Origin: Pseudoalteromonas flavipulchra NCIMB 2033 = ATCC BAA-314
Lineage (GTDB): Bacteria > Pseudomonadota > Gammaproteobacteria > Enterobacterales > Alteromonadaceae
Length of the DNA: 64,000 bases
Reading direction: 5' to 3'
Assembly (NCBI GenBank): GCA_000814665.1
Contig: JWIH01000021.1
Location: forward strand, 372,001-436,000
The position numbers and the translations under genes are program-made. Shown one piece after another: positions 54,108 to 62,337 of this stretch (position 1 is its first letter; each line of letters opens with the position of its first letter). The notes under the pieces were generated by a model. The model was not told where the DNA came from. It worked only from the letters and a program-made list of their open reading frames with translations, and did no database searches.

Positions 54108-54674
54108 ATGGGATTGATTTTTAGAGAAGGAACACCGCTAAGAAACAAAGTGATTTTGTCCTCTTTTGGTTTTTATCTTTTATTTACCTTTATCGGCATG
54201 TACGCAAATTTTTTAGTTAACGAGAAGGTTTATATAAAACTACTCGTATTGAGTTGTATTGTTTCAGCTGTCATTATCAGCTCGGGCTTATATTTCGTAT
54301 TCAGGTCTAGACATTCGCACCAAATGCCTCCACTACAAACAAAACAGAGAGTTATCTTCGTTCTTTTTTTAATTCTCTTCGTTCCACTTTTTTCGATTTT
54401 TTCAATTGCAAAAGGTTTACCTGCTTGCATTCATTATACTGTAGCAAAAGCTGCTCAGCACAAAGTAACATTTAGAAAAACTACTTCATCCAAAATTTGT
54501 GGTTATGGGATTAAGATCAAAGAATACTCTTATTTCGCTAATGAAGAAGTTTGTGGGTTAGAAAAAAGCAGATGGAGAAAGTTCAAAGATGGCGACACAT
54601 TAGTATTAATTGGCAAGAGGTCACTCTTGGGCTTTTCTTACGTTCAGCACAGAGAAAAAATAGGAGGAAAATAA
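54108..54674 (+). CDS. Integron cassette 4: hypothetical membrane protein
   Basis: 188 residues; ATG after ATGGAGGTTTTAA, a good ribosome site. Three membrane segments (about 14-34, 43-66, 83-103) are followed by a ~75-residue outside or cytoplasmic domain with three Cys. Not recognised. It lies 41 bases after the HUH element and 37 bases before attC4, so it is a cassette gene whose upstream core was lost. Confidence 0.7.
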   Translation: MGLIFREGTPLRNKVILSSFGFYLLFTFIGMYANFLVNEKVYIKLLVLSCIVSAVIISSGLYFVFRSRHSHQMPPLQTKQRVIFVLFLILFVPLFSIFSIAKGLPACIHYTVAKAAQHKVTFRKTTSSKICGYGIKIKEYSYFANEEVCGLEKSRWRKFKDGDTLVLIGKRSLLGFSYVQHREKIGGK

Positions 54675-54711
54675 AGACACCCACGACTATTAATGAATTA
54701 AGTTGTACTCC

Positions 54712-54810
54712 ATACAAACTAATTAAACAGTGGACGCAAAGCAGCAGGCTTGCGCTTATTCTTTGCTTAGTTTAGTCTGCTATTTCCCGCTGTTTATTAA
54801 GGCGTTATGC
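54712..54810 (+). other. attC site of cassette 4
   Basis: The right core is GCGTTATGC. TTAAACAG.GG near the left pairs with CC.CTGTTTA near the right, with GCAAAGCAGCAGG / CTTTGCT further in. The left core (CATACAAAC) is imperfect. Confidence 0.65.
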
Positions 54811-54831
54811 ATGAACGGAGTGTCAGTAAAT

Positions 54832-55218
54832 ATGAAATGGATTATCTTCAGTTCGATCTTAATGATCGTTTCAGGTTGTGCTATTAATCAACCAAGAAGT
54901 ATTGACCAAGAGCCTAGTATTAGCGAAGTAGTGACCATACAAAAGGAATTTCCACCACAAATTTGGTCTGACCATAAATTACTGGATATAAGTGAATCTA
55001 AATGCGCGGATAAAAGTATAGAAATATTGTCATCACTTGGATTCGTCGGGGTTGTCAAAAGCTCCCACGGGGAGTTTGTGTATGGGAATTATTCAAATAA
55101 TAGAGCCGCTATAAAATGTACTCGGGTAGAAGGTAAGACCTTTGTTTACGCAGTGGTTGCAGGCCCCAAGGTTGAGGTCGTTCAAAAGCTAAGAAATGAG
55201 ATAATGTGGCAACTCTAA
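54832..55218 (+). CDS. Integron cassette 5: small lipoprotein
   Basis: 128 residues from the ATG at 54832; the signal MKWIIFSSILMIVSGC ends at Cys16. In-frame starts at 54811 and 54730 were rejected because they destroy the signal or overlap attC4. The mature protein has two Cys (SKCADKS, IKCTRV) and alternating strands and helices. Not recognised. Cassette ends match: TTATGCA (54805) and TGCATAAC (55223). Confidence 0.7.
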   Translation: MKWIIFSSILMIVSGCAINQPRSIDQEPSISEVVTIQKEFPPQIWSDHKLLDISESKCADKSIEILSSLGFVGVVKSSHGEFVYGNYSNNRAAIKCTRVEGKTFVYAVVAGPKVEVVQKLRNEIMWQL

Positions 55219-55222
55219 AAAA

Positions 55223-55380
55223 TGCATAACAAATTGGTTAACAGGAACTAACTACGCGGCATAAGCGACCCCATTACCAAAGTGCTAGCCCTTAGAAAAT
55301 TTTTATGCGAAATTCGCCTGACACAGCCGATGACCTAAAACTATCTGGCTAGATAAGGAAATAATTTACTGTGATTTTAT
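55223..55380 (+). other. Truncated attC and integron right border
   Basis: TGCATAACAAATTGGTTAAC is the left part of an attC, but no matching right arm follows. The sequence then becomes similar to parts of 52353-52615 (AATTTTTATGCGAAAT, CTAGATAAGGAA), suggesting a deletion that joined IS110-related border sequence to the cassette. The array ends here. Confidence 0.5.
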
Positions 55381-55429
55381 AAGCAATGAGTTAGCCCAGC
55401 CCTCATCCATTAAATGCGCCAAATAAAAT

Positions 55430-55458
55430 AAAAGCCAGCAATTTGCTGGCTTTTTTGA
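55430..55458. terminator. Bidirectional terminator after the KamA-family gene
   Basis: AAAGCCAGCA pairs with TGCTGGCTTT around ATT, with six T on the plus side and TTTTATTTTATTT on the minus side. It closes the minus-strand radical SAM gene and separates it from the integron. Confidence 0.9.
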
Positions 55459-55469
55459 TATTTTTACAT

Positions 55470-56807
55470 TTACATGGCGTCGTACTCGTCCTGCCAGAAG
55501 AATTTTTCTTCCCCAAATGCAGGTTTTAAGTCATCCAGCCAGTGGGCATTTTCGTCGAACTTGGCAAAGAACGGACGCTGCACCCAGTCTGGGTTTCGTG
55601 CTTGAATAAAGCGCAGCACAAACACCTTTTCGCCTGCGACTTCTGTTACGCCAGACACTTCAACTTTTCCAGGACCTGCACTCATTGAAGGGCCTCGAAC
55701 TGTGCGGCTCACACCAGAGACTTGCTTATAAGCTTCACGGAATGTTTCCCACGTTTTGTGTAACGGGATTTCAAAGTAACGCTTAGCGCCGGTATCTCGC
55801 TCGATAAACATGTAGTAGGGGATCATGCCAAGCTGCGTTTGCTCTTTCCACATGTCAGCCCACATATCAGCGTCTACGTTTATATTATTTAAAAGTGGTG
55901 CTTGTGTTCTGATCTGTGCACCAGTTTTGCGGATGAGTTTAATCGCTTCACGTGTGACTTCAGTACGCAGTTCTTGTTTGTGGTTAACGTGCGCCATGAT
56001 TGATACATGCTTTCCGGCATCAACCAACTCTTTTAGCAAGGTTAACAACTCTTGTGCGTCCGGATCGGTGACGTATCTAAACGGCCAAAAAGTGAGAGAT
56101 TTAGTACCGATCCTGATGGTGCGAATATGGTCAAACCTTGGCTCTTTTAGCGCCTCTAGGTATTTACGCAATTTAACGGTGCGCATTACCATAGGATCGC
56201 CACCAGTCATCAATAGATCGGTCACTTCAGTGTGTTCGGCCAAGTAGTTGTGGAGCAGCTCGGCGTCGTTATTGTTAAATCGGGTAGCTTTGCCAACAAA
56301 CTGCGCCCAGCGGAAGCAGAATGTGCAGTAAGAGTGGCAGTATTGTCCTTGAGACGGGAAAAACAACACTGTTTCTTTATATTTGTGTTGGATCCCGTCT
56401 ACGCGTTCACCTTCATACTCAGGAACATTTTTTTCCATTTGACCAGCTGGGTGCGGGTTTAACTTTTGACGAATTTTGGTTGCGAGGTTAAACACTTCTT
56501 CTGGTGTATGTTCGCGACTTAACAAATCGGCCATTTGCTCGTATGACTCGTCATCCAGCATGCCACGCTGTGGGAAAGTTAATTGAAAAACGGGGTCGTT
56601 AGGCACTTTATCCCAATCGATGAGCTCTTCAATCACAAAGTTATTAACGCGAAAAGGGAATACATTGGCAACGACTTTCATTTGAAAGCGAAGATGTTCA
56701 GGCAGTTTATCCAGTTGCTCTATCTTATCGATTTGGCGGTGTTGGTAAACAGTAAAACGAGGGGGCTGATAAGCTTCAGCTGGCTGCAATTTGACGGTTT
56801 GCTGCAT
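55470..56807 (-). CDS. KamA-family radical SAM protein (lysine 2,3-aminomutase-like)
   Basis: 445 residues from the ATG at 56807; a start 54 bases earlier adds a poor N-terminus. The radical SAM cluster C-x3-C-x2-C is at 157-164 (CHSYCTFC), preceded by KETVLFFPSQGQY. LLMTGGDPMVM and HVSIMAHVNH follow, and FWPFRYVTDPDA is typical of the KamA family. A long C-terminal part (about 330-445) exceeds that of EpmB, so EpmB is unlikely. The exact reaction is unknown; no acetyltransferase (AblB) gene is adjacent, which argues against beta-lysine osmolyte synthesis by a standard abl operon. Confidence 0.82.
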   Translation of the reverse strand: MQQTVKLQPAEAYQPPRFTVYQHRQIDKIEQLDKLPEHLRFQMKVVANVFPFRVNNFVIEELIDWDKVPNDPVFQLTFPQRGMLDDESYEQMADLLSREHTPEEVFNLATKIRQKLNPHPAGQMEKNVPEYEGERVDGIQHKYKETVLFFPSQGQYCHSYCTFCFRWAQFVGKATRFNNNDAELLHNYLAEHTEVTDLLMTGGDPMVMRTVKLRKYLEALKEPRFDHIRTIRIGTKSLTFWPFRYVTDPDAQELLTLLKELVDAGKHVSIMAHVNHKQELRTEVTREAIKLIRKTGAQIRTQAPLLNNINVDADMWADMWKEQTQLGMIPYYMFIERDTGAKRYFEIPLHKTWETFREAYKQVSGVSRTVRGPSMSAGPGKVEVSGVTEVAGEKVFVLRFIQARNPDWVQRPFFAKFDENAHWLDDLKPAFGEEKFFWQDEYDAM

Positions 56808-56995
56808 AGATAATATGTCTCTTTTCTCACTTGCTAATAATAAAAACGACCATGGTAACATGCCATTGATGTTATTTCAGGTACAAAGCGAGGAAAGTTC
56901 GAAATAACGCAATTTTGTTGAATATGCGCCATTGTTTTAGATTACATTGTCGAAATTAGGTCATGAAATAGACCTAATTCCAAATTTAATGTGTT

Positions 56996-58285
56996 TTAGA
57001 AGTGTTCGCCTTCAATGGCAGCGTAAATCGCGTCAATGAGTGTTTCAATATCTTCATTTGAGGTGATATACGGCGGCATAATATAAATTAACTTGCCAAA
57101 AGGTCTTATCCATACACCTTGTTGAATGAAGAATTTTTGGATTTTTGCAACATTAACAACCCGTTCTACTTCCACCACGCCAATCGCACCAAGGACTCTA
57201 ACATCTACGACTGCACTTAGATTAAGACAGCGCTTGAGTGCGTTTAGCGCGCTCGTGACTCGTTCAATATTGGCCATTGTTTCTTGGCGTTTTAAGATTG
57301 TGAGACTAGCTACAGCAGCGGCACACGCCAGCGGATTTCCCATAAAAGTTGGTCCGTGCATTAGCACTTTCGCTTCGCCTTGGCTAATACCCAAAGCCAC
57401 CTCTTCTGTTGTTAAAGTGGCTGCGAGCGTCATGTTTCCGCCAGTAAGCGCTTTGCCAACACACATAATGTCCGGTGAGATATCTGCGTGTTCACAGGCG
57501 AACATTTTACCTGTACGGCCAAACCCAGTCGCAATTTCATCTACAATCAGTAGCACCTCATACTTATCGCATAGTGCTCGAAGCGCCTTGAGATATTCTG
57601 GGTGGTAGAAGTTCATGCCGCCTGCATTTTGCACTATCGGTTCGATGATAAATGCCGCGACCTTTTCATGATTAGCGGCAAATGCGGTTTCTAATGCGCT
57701 AAGTTCATCTTGACTTTGGCTGCCGTAAAACTCACTTTTAGGGGCATCGACAAACACTTGCTCAGGTAAAAAGCCTTGGTACATGGCATGCATCGAATTC
57801 ACAGGATCGCAAACGCTCATCGCCGCGAATGTATCACCGTGATAGCCTTTTTTGGCTGTCATTATTTGGGTTTTATTCTTTTTGCCTTTACTCAACCAAT
57901 ATTGGATCGCCATTTTGATTGCAACTTCAACACTAACTGAGCCGCCGTCGGCTAGGAATACTCGATTAAGTGGGGCTGGGGTTAGCTCCACAAGTAGTTT
58001 GCATAACTCCACGGCAGGCTGATGAGTTAGCCCTCCGAACATGACATGGCTCATCGTGTCCGCTTGATTTTTTATCGCAGCGATTATTTCTGGATGACCA
58101 TAACCATGCACAGCACTCCACCAGGATGCCATACCGTCAATGAGAGTTTCGCCAGTTTCAAGCTCAATTTTGTTCTCGAATGTTCTTGCGGCTGGATAGA
58201 CGGGCAGAGGGTCAATCATTGATGTATAGGGGTGCCATATATGCTTGCGATCAAATTCAATATCGATTGTTTGTTTATTGTTCAT
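56996..58285 (-). CDS. bioA: Adenosylmethionine--8-amino-7-oxononanoate aminotransferase
   Basis: 429 residues from the ATG at 58285 (AAGGTTTACAA upstream, which overlaps the BirA operator). Class III aminotransferase: HIWHPYTSM at the start, MASWWSAVHGYGHPE, the PLP Asp in LLIVDEIATGFGRTGK and the PLP Lys in VGKALTGGNM. BioA converts KAPA to DAPA with SAM as amino donor. It is divergent from bioBFCD, the usual arrangement in gammaproteobacteria. Confidence 0.95.
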   Translation of the reverse strand: MNNKQTIDIEFDRKHIWHPYTSMIDPLPVYPAARTFENKIELETGETLIDGMASWWSAVHGYGHPEIIAAIKNQADTMSHVMFGGLTHQPAVELCKLLVELTPAPLNRVFLADGGSVSVEVAIKMAIQYWLSKGKKNKTQIMTAKKGYHGDTFAAMSVCDPVNSMHAMYQGFLPEQVFVDAPKSEFYGSQSQDELSALETAFAANHEKVAAFIIEPIVQNAGGMNFYHPEYLKALRALCDKYEVLLIVDEIATGFGRTGKMFACEHADISPDIMCVGKALTGGNMTLAATLTTEEVALGISQGEAKVLMHGPTFMGNPLACAAAVASLTILKRQETMANIERVTSALNALKRCLNLSAVVDVRVLGAIGVVEVERVVNVAKIQKFFIQQGVWIRPFGKLIYIMPPYITSNEDIETLIDAIYAAIEGEHF

Positions 58286-58319
58286 TTGTAAACCTTGTGG
58301 GCGCATGTAACGTTGACAA
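58286..58319. promoter_or_regulatory. BirA operator between bioA and bioB
   Basis: TTGTAAACC, 16 bases, then CGTTGACAA. The left half equals the E. coli bio half-site and the spacing is the same; the right half differs at two positions from GGTTTACAA. It abuts the bioA start, includes its ribosome site, and its right half overlaps a TTGACA that could be the -35 box of bioB. Biotinoyl-AMP-bound BirA should repress both directions. Confidence 0.85.
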
Positions 58320-58433
58320 TACTAAGCTAAGAAGTAGACTAAGCCAATCACCGTCAGTTTGACTGCGCTAAATTTAATCACTAGAAAATACTCGTGTTGT
58401 AAATTTAGGCAAGAATAAAAAGAGAATGAAAAT

Positions 58434-59477
58434 ATGGAATTAGGCGCGCTAAGACACGATTGGACACATGAAGAAGTAAAAACACTGTTCACCATGCCTT
58501 TTAACGACTTACTTTTTTATGCAGCAAGTATTCACCGCAAAAACTTCAATCCCAATGAAGTTCAAATCTCCACTTTGCTGTCTATCAAAACGGGTGCCTG
58601 TCCTGAAGATTGCAAATACTGCCCACAGTCAGGTCATTACAAAACGGATCTTGAACGTGAGCGTTTGATGGAAGTGGAAAAGGTTGTAACTCAAGCTAAG
58701 TTGGCGAAAGAAAAGGGCGCGACACGTTTTTGTATGGGCGCCGCTTGGTCTGATCCAAAAGATAGAGATATGCCTTATATCGCCAAAATGGTGAAAGAAG
58801 TTAAAGAGCTAGGCCTAGAAACCTGTATGACTTTGGGTAAACTGGATAATCAAAAAGCGCACACGCTAAGAGAAGCGGGCCTTGATTATTACAACCATAA
58901 TTTGGACACCTCACCTGAATACTACGAACAAATTATCACGACAAGAACTTATCAAGACAGACTTGATACCCTTGATCACGTCAGAGATGCAGGAATGAAA
59001 GTGTGCTCTGGTGGTATTGTAGGAATGGGAGAGCAGGCATCTGATCGTTATGGTTTGCTGATCCAATTAGCAAACCTGCCAAAACAACCAGAAAGTGTAC
59101 CGATTAATATGCTTGTTAAAGTTAAAGGTACGCCACTTGAAAATGTTGATGACCTCGATCACTTTGAATTTATCCGTACTATCGCGGTTGCGCGTATCAT
59201 GATGCCACACAGTTACGTGCGTTTATCTGCAGGTAGAACGGCGATGAATGAACAGATGCAGTCTATGTGTTTCTTCGCTGGCGCTAACTCAATTTTCTAT
59301 GGTGATAAGCTATTGACCACGGAAAACCCAGAAGCAGACGCCGATATGAATCTCATTAGAAAACTTGGGATGAACCCTGAAAAACGTGAAGATTATTCGG
59401 ATGAGGCCTATGAGGCATCGTTAAGCTCTGCAATTGCAGACAAAGCGACATCAGAGCTATTTTACGAAGCCAACTAA
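58434..59477 (+). CDS. bioB: Biotin synthase
   Basis: 347 residues. The radical SAM Cys triad is CPEDCKYC (C56, C60, C63). Further signatures: [36 protein letters not shown] and the Arg of the 2Fe-2S site in VRLSAGR. Inserts sulfur into dethiobiotin. First gene of the bioBFCD operon; bioF follows after 3 bases. Confidence 0.97.
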   Translation: MELGALRHDWTHEEVKTLFTMPFNDLLFYAASIHRKNFNPNEVQISTLLSIKTGACPEDCKYCPQSGHYKTDLERERLMEVEKVVTQAKLAKEKGATRFCMGAAWSDPKDRDMPYIAKMVKEVKELGLETCMTLGKLDNQKAHTLREAGLDYYNHNLDTSPEYYEQIITTRTYQDRLDTLDHVRDAGMKVCSGGIVGMGEQASDRYGLLIQLANLPKQPESVPINMLVKVKGTPLENVDDLDHFEFIRTIAVARIMMPHSYVRLSAGRTAMNEQMQSMCFFAGANSIFYGDKLLTTENPEADADMNLIRKLGMNPEKREDYSDEAYEASLSSAIADKATSELFYEAN

Positions 59478-59480
59478 TCA

Positions 59481-60623
59481 ATGTCGTTTGAGTATATTCA
59501 ATCTGCCTTAGCAGCCCGTCACGCTGAAGGGTTGCTAAGAAAGCGCATTGTGGTTGAAAAGGCCTCTGCAAGTAGAATAAAAATTGCCGATCAGCAATAT
59601 ATTAACTTTGCCAGCAATGACTACCTGGGACTTGCAGACTCGTTGGAGTTTAACACGCTTGCATGCACTGAAGCCGGAAGCCGAAGTTCGGCGCTTGTTA
59701 CGGGTTATCTTGATATTCACCGTCAGCTAGAAGATAAGCTTTGCAGCGTTTTGGGTTATGATGCAGCACTGTTATTTCCAAGCGGTTTTGCTGCTAATAC
59801 CAGTGTATTAAAGGCATTGTTCACGCCCCAAGAAAAGCAATTAAGCGCTGCGGTGTTCCAAGATAAGCTCAACCACGCCAGCCTGTTAGACGGTGGTTTA
59901 GCGGGCAGCGCTAAGTTTGTTCGCTTTAATCACAATGATTTGACGCACTTAAGGTCTCGATTAGAAAAAACCAAAGCCGACAGTAAACTCATCGTGACTG
60001 AAGGGGTGTTTTCTATGGATGGAGACCAAGCGCCAGTATCTGAAATCAGTGTGCTGGCTAAGTCTCATTCTGCGTGGCTCATGGTCGACGACGCTCATGC
60101 GTTTGGCGTTGTGGGAGCGCAAGGACTTGGCACGATTGAAAGCGGCATTAAACCTGAAATTTTGGTGATCACCTTTGGCAAAGCGATGGGCTGTCAAGGA
60201 GCTGCGGTATTAGCGAGTCATGATGTGATAAATTACATGACGCAATTTAATCGTGAGTTTATCTATACAACAGCGTTGTCGCCTATTATGGCAAGCGTTG
60301 CATTATGCCAATTGAATAGGTTGCTTGCTGCATCTGAAGCGAGACACAAATTACAAGTAAACATCGACTATTTTAAGTCGTTAGTTGCACAAACTAACTT
60401 ATCTCCCATTCCTAGTGATACGGCCATACAGCCTCTGGTGTATGGTAGCAGTGAAAATGTATTAGCGGCGCAACATAAACTTAAGGAAAAGGGGCTTTGG
60501 GTTGGCGCTATTAGGCCACCAACTGTGCCGCAAAATACCGCACGATTGCGAATAACAATAACGGCACAGCACAGTCACGAAGATATAGAAACATTAGTCT
60601 CGGCCTTAGTGGAGGGAGCATGA
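59481..60623 (+). CDS. bioF: 8-amino-7-oxononanoate synthase
   Basis: 380 residues. PLP-dependent alpha-oxoamine synthase: FASNDYLGLA, GSRSSALVTGY, VFQDKLNHASLLDG, VDDAHAFGVVG and the PLP Lys in TFGKAMGCQG. Condenses pimeloyl-ACP with alanine. It has no strong ribosome site of its own and is probably coupled to bioB; its stop overlaps bioC. Confidence 0.95.
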   Translation: MSFEYIQSALAARHAEGLLRKRIVVEKASASRIKIADQQYINFASNDYLGLADSLEFNTLACTEAGSRSSALVTGYLDIHRQLEDKLCSVLGYDAALLFPSGFAANTSVLKALFTPQEKQLSAAVFQDKLNHASLLDGGLAGSAKFVRFNHNDLTHLRSRLEKTKADSKLIVTEGVFSMDGDQAPVSEISVLAKSHSAWLMVDDAHAFGVVGAQGLGTIESGIKPEILVITFGKAMGCQGAAVLASHDVINYMTQFNREFIYTTALSPIMASVALCQLNRLLAASEARHKLQVNIDYFKSLVAQTNLSPIPSDTAIQPLVYGSSENVLAAQHKLKEKGLWVGAIRPPTVPQNTARLRITITAQHSHEDIETLVSALVEGA

Positions 60624-61399
60624 GCAAAGCACAAAAGACGCAAACAGCGAAGTGCTTTTCAAAAGCCGCGCAATCATACTCTCAACACGCTAACGTGCAA
60701 AAACAGGCCGCAGATGTACTCTTTTCACGTTTAACACAGCAAAATAGCGAGCTTGGTGCGGTGCGTATGTTTCCTCGGTTGCTCGATTTAGGATGCGGGC
60801 CACATGAAAACTTTCATAGATTAAACGCTTTCACGAATCATTATGTTGGAGCGGATCTTAGCTTGGCTATGTTAGCAAGCGCTGAAAATACGACAAATAG
60901 TGTTTGCTGTGATATGGATAAACTCGCTATTCAATCAAATTGTATCGACTTAGTCTTTAGTAATTTTGCAATTCAGTGGTCTAATTCCCCGCAAGCGTTG
61001 TTTGCGCAATTGTATGAAGTGCTAAAAAAAGAAGGGCGAGTGTTGCTAAGCTCCGTGCTAGACGGCTCGTTAAACGAAATTGATAGCGCATGGCGAGCCA
61101 TCGATCAGTGTGGCCATATTAATTCATTTTATTCGCTGTCTGCACTTAAATCTTTTGCGCTACAGGCCGGGTTTGCTGTGACTTGGGCGGATGAAGCGTT
61201 ATTGATTGATACTTATGACACGCCGTTAAAGGCGTTACGCTCGGTAAAAAATATCGGTGCCAACGATGTAAAAACCGCTTCTCGCCGACAAGGTTTGTTA
61301 GGCAAATCAGCCTACGCTCAGCTGCTGAGCAGCTACCCTGAGAGTAAAAATGGTTTTGATGTCAGTTATCAAGTCGGATTTTTGGAGTTAAGGAAATGA
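60620..61399 (+). CDS. bioC: Malonyl-ACP O-methyltransferase
   Basis: 259 residues, starting in ATGA with the bioF stop and with GGAGGGAGC upstream. SAM-dependent methyltransferase fold: N-terminal AKCFSKAAQSYSQHANVQKQ (typical BioC start), motif I LLDLGCGPHENF, VGADLSLAML, and SNFAIQWSNSP. It methylates malonyl-ACP to let fatty acid synthesis build the pimeloyl chain. The matching esterase bioH is not in the operon and must lie elsewhere if used. Confidence 0.92.
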   Translation: MSKAQKTQTAKCFSKAAQSYSQHANVQKQAADVLFSRLTQQNSELGAVRMFPRLLDLGCGPHENFHRLNAFTNHYVGADLSLAMLASAENTTNSVCCDMDKLAIQSNCIDLVFSNFAIQWSNSPQALFAQLYEVLKKEGRVLLSSVLDGSLNEIDSAWRAIDQCGHINSFYSLSALKSFALQAGFAVTWADEALLIDTYDTPLKALRSVKNIGANDVKTASRRQGLLGKSAYAQLLSSYPESKNGFDVSYQVGFLELRK

Positions 61400-62091
61400 A
61401 TCAAGCATATTTTGTAACTGGGACCGACACTGAAGTAGGTAAAACCTATATTTCTACTTTATTACTAAAACTGTTAGCCAAGCACGGTAAAAAGACTTTT
61501 GGCTATAAGCCGATTGCGGCAGATGCTGAAGAGGCATTTGGTGAACTAGTGAACGTTGATGCTATCAGTTTAATGGAAGCTGCGACGGTGCACGGTACTT
61601 ACGAGCAAGTTAACCCATTTTGTTTTGCACCACCAATTGCCCCGCATATTGCAGCCAAACAGGTAAATGTTGACATCACAGTTGATAAGCTACATGAGCG
61701 CTTTAGTGAAATTCAGCAACTGGGCGCTGAGTATATATTATGTGAAGGTGCCGGTGGCTGGGCATTGCCCATTAACGACAATGAATATCTGTATGATTGG
61801 GTCTCCAGAGCACAACTTCCCGTTATTTTAGTGGTTGGCATGAAGCTAGGCTGTTTGAATCATGCGTTTTTAACGGCAGAATCTATCAAGCAAAAAGGAC
61901 TGAATTTGGTTGGGTGGATAGCAAATCAGATTGACCCTGAAATGTCTGTATTTGAAGAAAACCTTGAAAGTTTAAAGCTTCGCCTAGACTGCCCGCTGCT
62001 TGCAACAGCGCCTTACAGTGAGGGCACACCAAAGCTACAGCTTCGCTCAGCGTTACTCGAGTTGTTTGAGCTTAAATCAGGTACCAGTTAA
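61396..62091 (+). CDS. bioD: Dethiobiotin synthase
   Basis: 231 residues, ATGA overlap with bioC. Walker A-type loop TGTDTEVGKTYIS, YKPIAADAEE, PIAPHIAA and LCEGAGGWALPIND are the BioD signature. Makes the ureido ring of dethiobiotin from DAPA, CO2 and ATP. Last gene of the operon. Confidence 0.95.
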   Translation: MNQAYFVTGTDTEVGKTYISTLLLKLLAKHGKKTFGYKPIAADAEEAFGELVNVDAISLMEAATVHGTYEQVNPFCFAPPIAPHIAAKQVNVDITVDKLHERFSEIQQLGAEYILCEGAGGWALPINDNEYLYDWVSRAQLPVILVVGMKLGCLNHAFLTAESIKQKGLNLVGWIANQIDPEMSVFEENLESLKLRLDCPLLATAPYSEGTPKLQLRSALLELFELKSGTS

Positions 62092-62101
62092 TATTAAATA
62101 A

Positions 62102-62293
62102 CCTAAACTCGGGATAACAATTTGTTCTCTAGCAGCTGTTATTCCTTACTACTGCGTTAAATTTGCTTGCAATAGGCCAGCTATTGACGCACAAATTTGC
62201 CTTGTATTAAGAAATAACTTCTGGCTAGAGTGATATTACGCTTTTTAACTTAGTGATTTTAGTGGATAACTAACTTCTTATCCCGAGTTCAGG
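62102..62293. repeat. 192-bp MITE-like element with 16-bp inverted ends
   Basis: CCTAAACTCGGGATAA at the left and TTATCCCGAGTTCAGG at the right are inverted repeats with one mismatch. A second, inner pair (GTTATTCCTTA / TAAGAAATAAC) is also inverted. No reading frame lies inside. Size and symmetry fit a non-autonomous element or a long intergenic repeat. Confidence 0.7.
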
Positions 62294-62298
62294 CTAAA

Positions 62299-62331
62299 TA
62301 AAGCGGCTTCTAATAGTAGTAAGCCGCTTTG
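62299..62331 (-). terminator. Terminator of the secreted Calx-beta-like protein gene
   Basis: AAAGCGGCTT pairs with AAGCCGCTTT around an 11-base loop, 6 bases beyond the stop on the minus strand, with TTTATTTAG after it. Confidence 0.75.
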
Positions 62332-62337
62332 AGTCTG

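Noticed and set aside
55470..56807. EpmB (elongation factor P lysine aminomutase)
   Set aside because: At 445 residues it is ~100 longer than EpmB, and no epmA or efp gene is adjacent.
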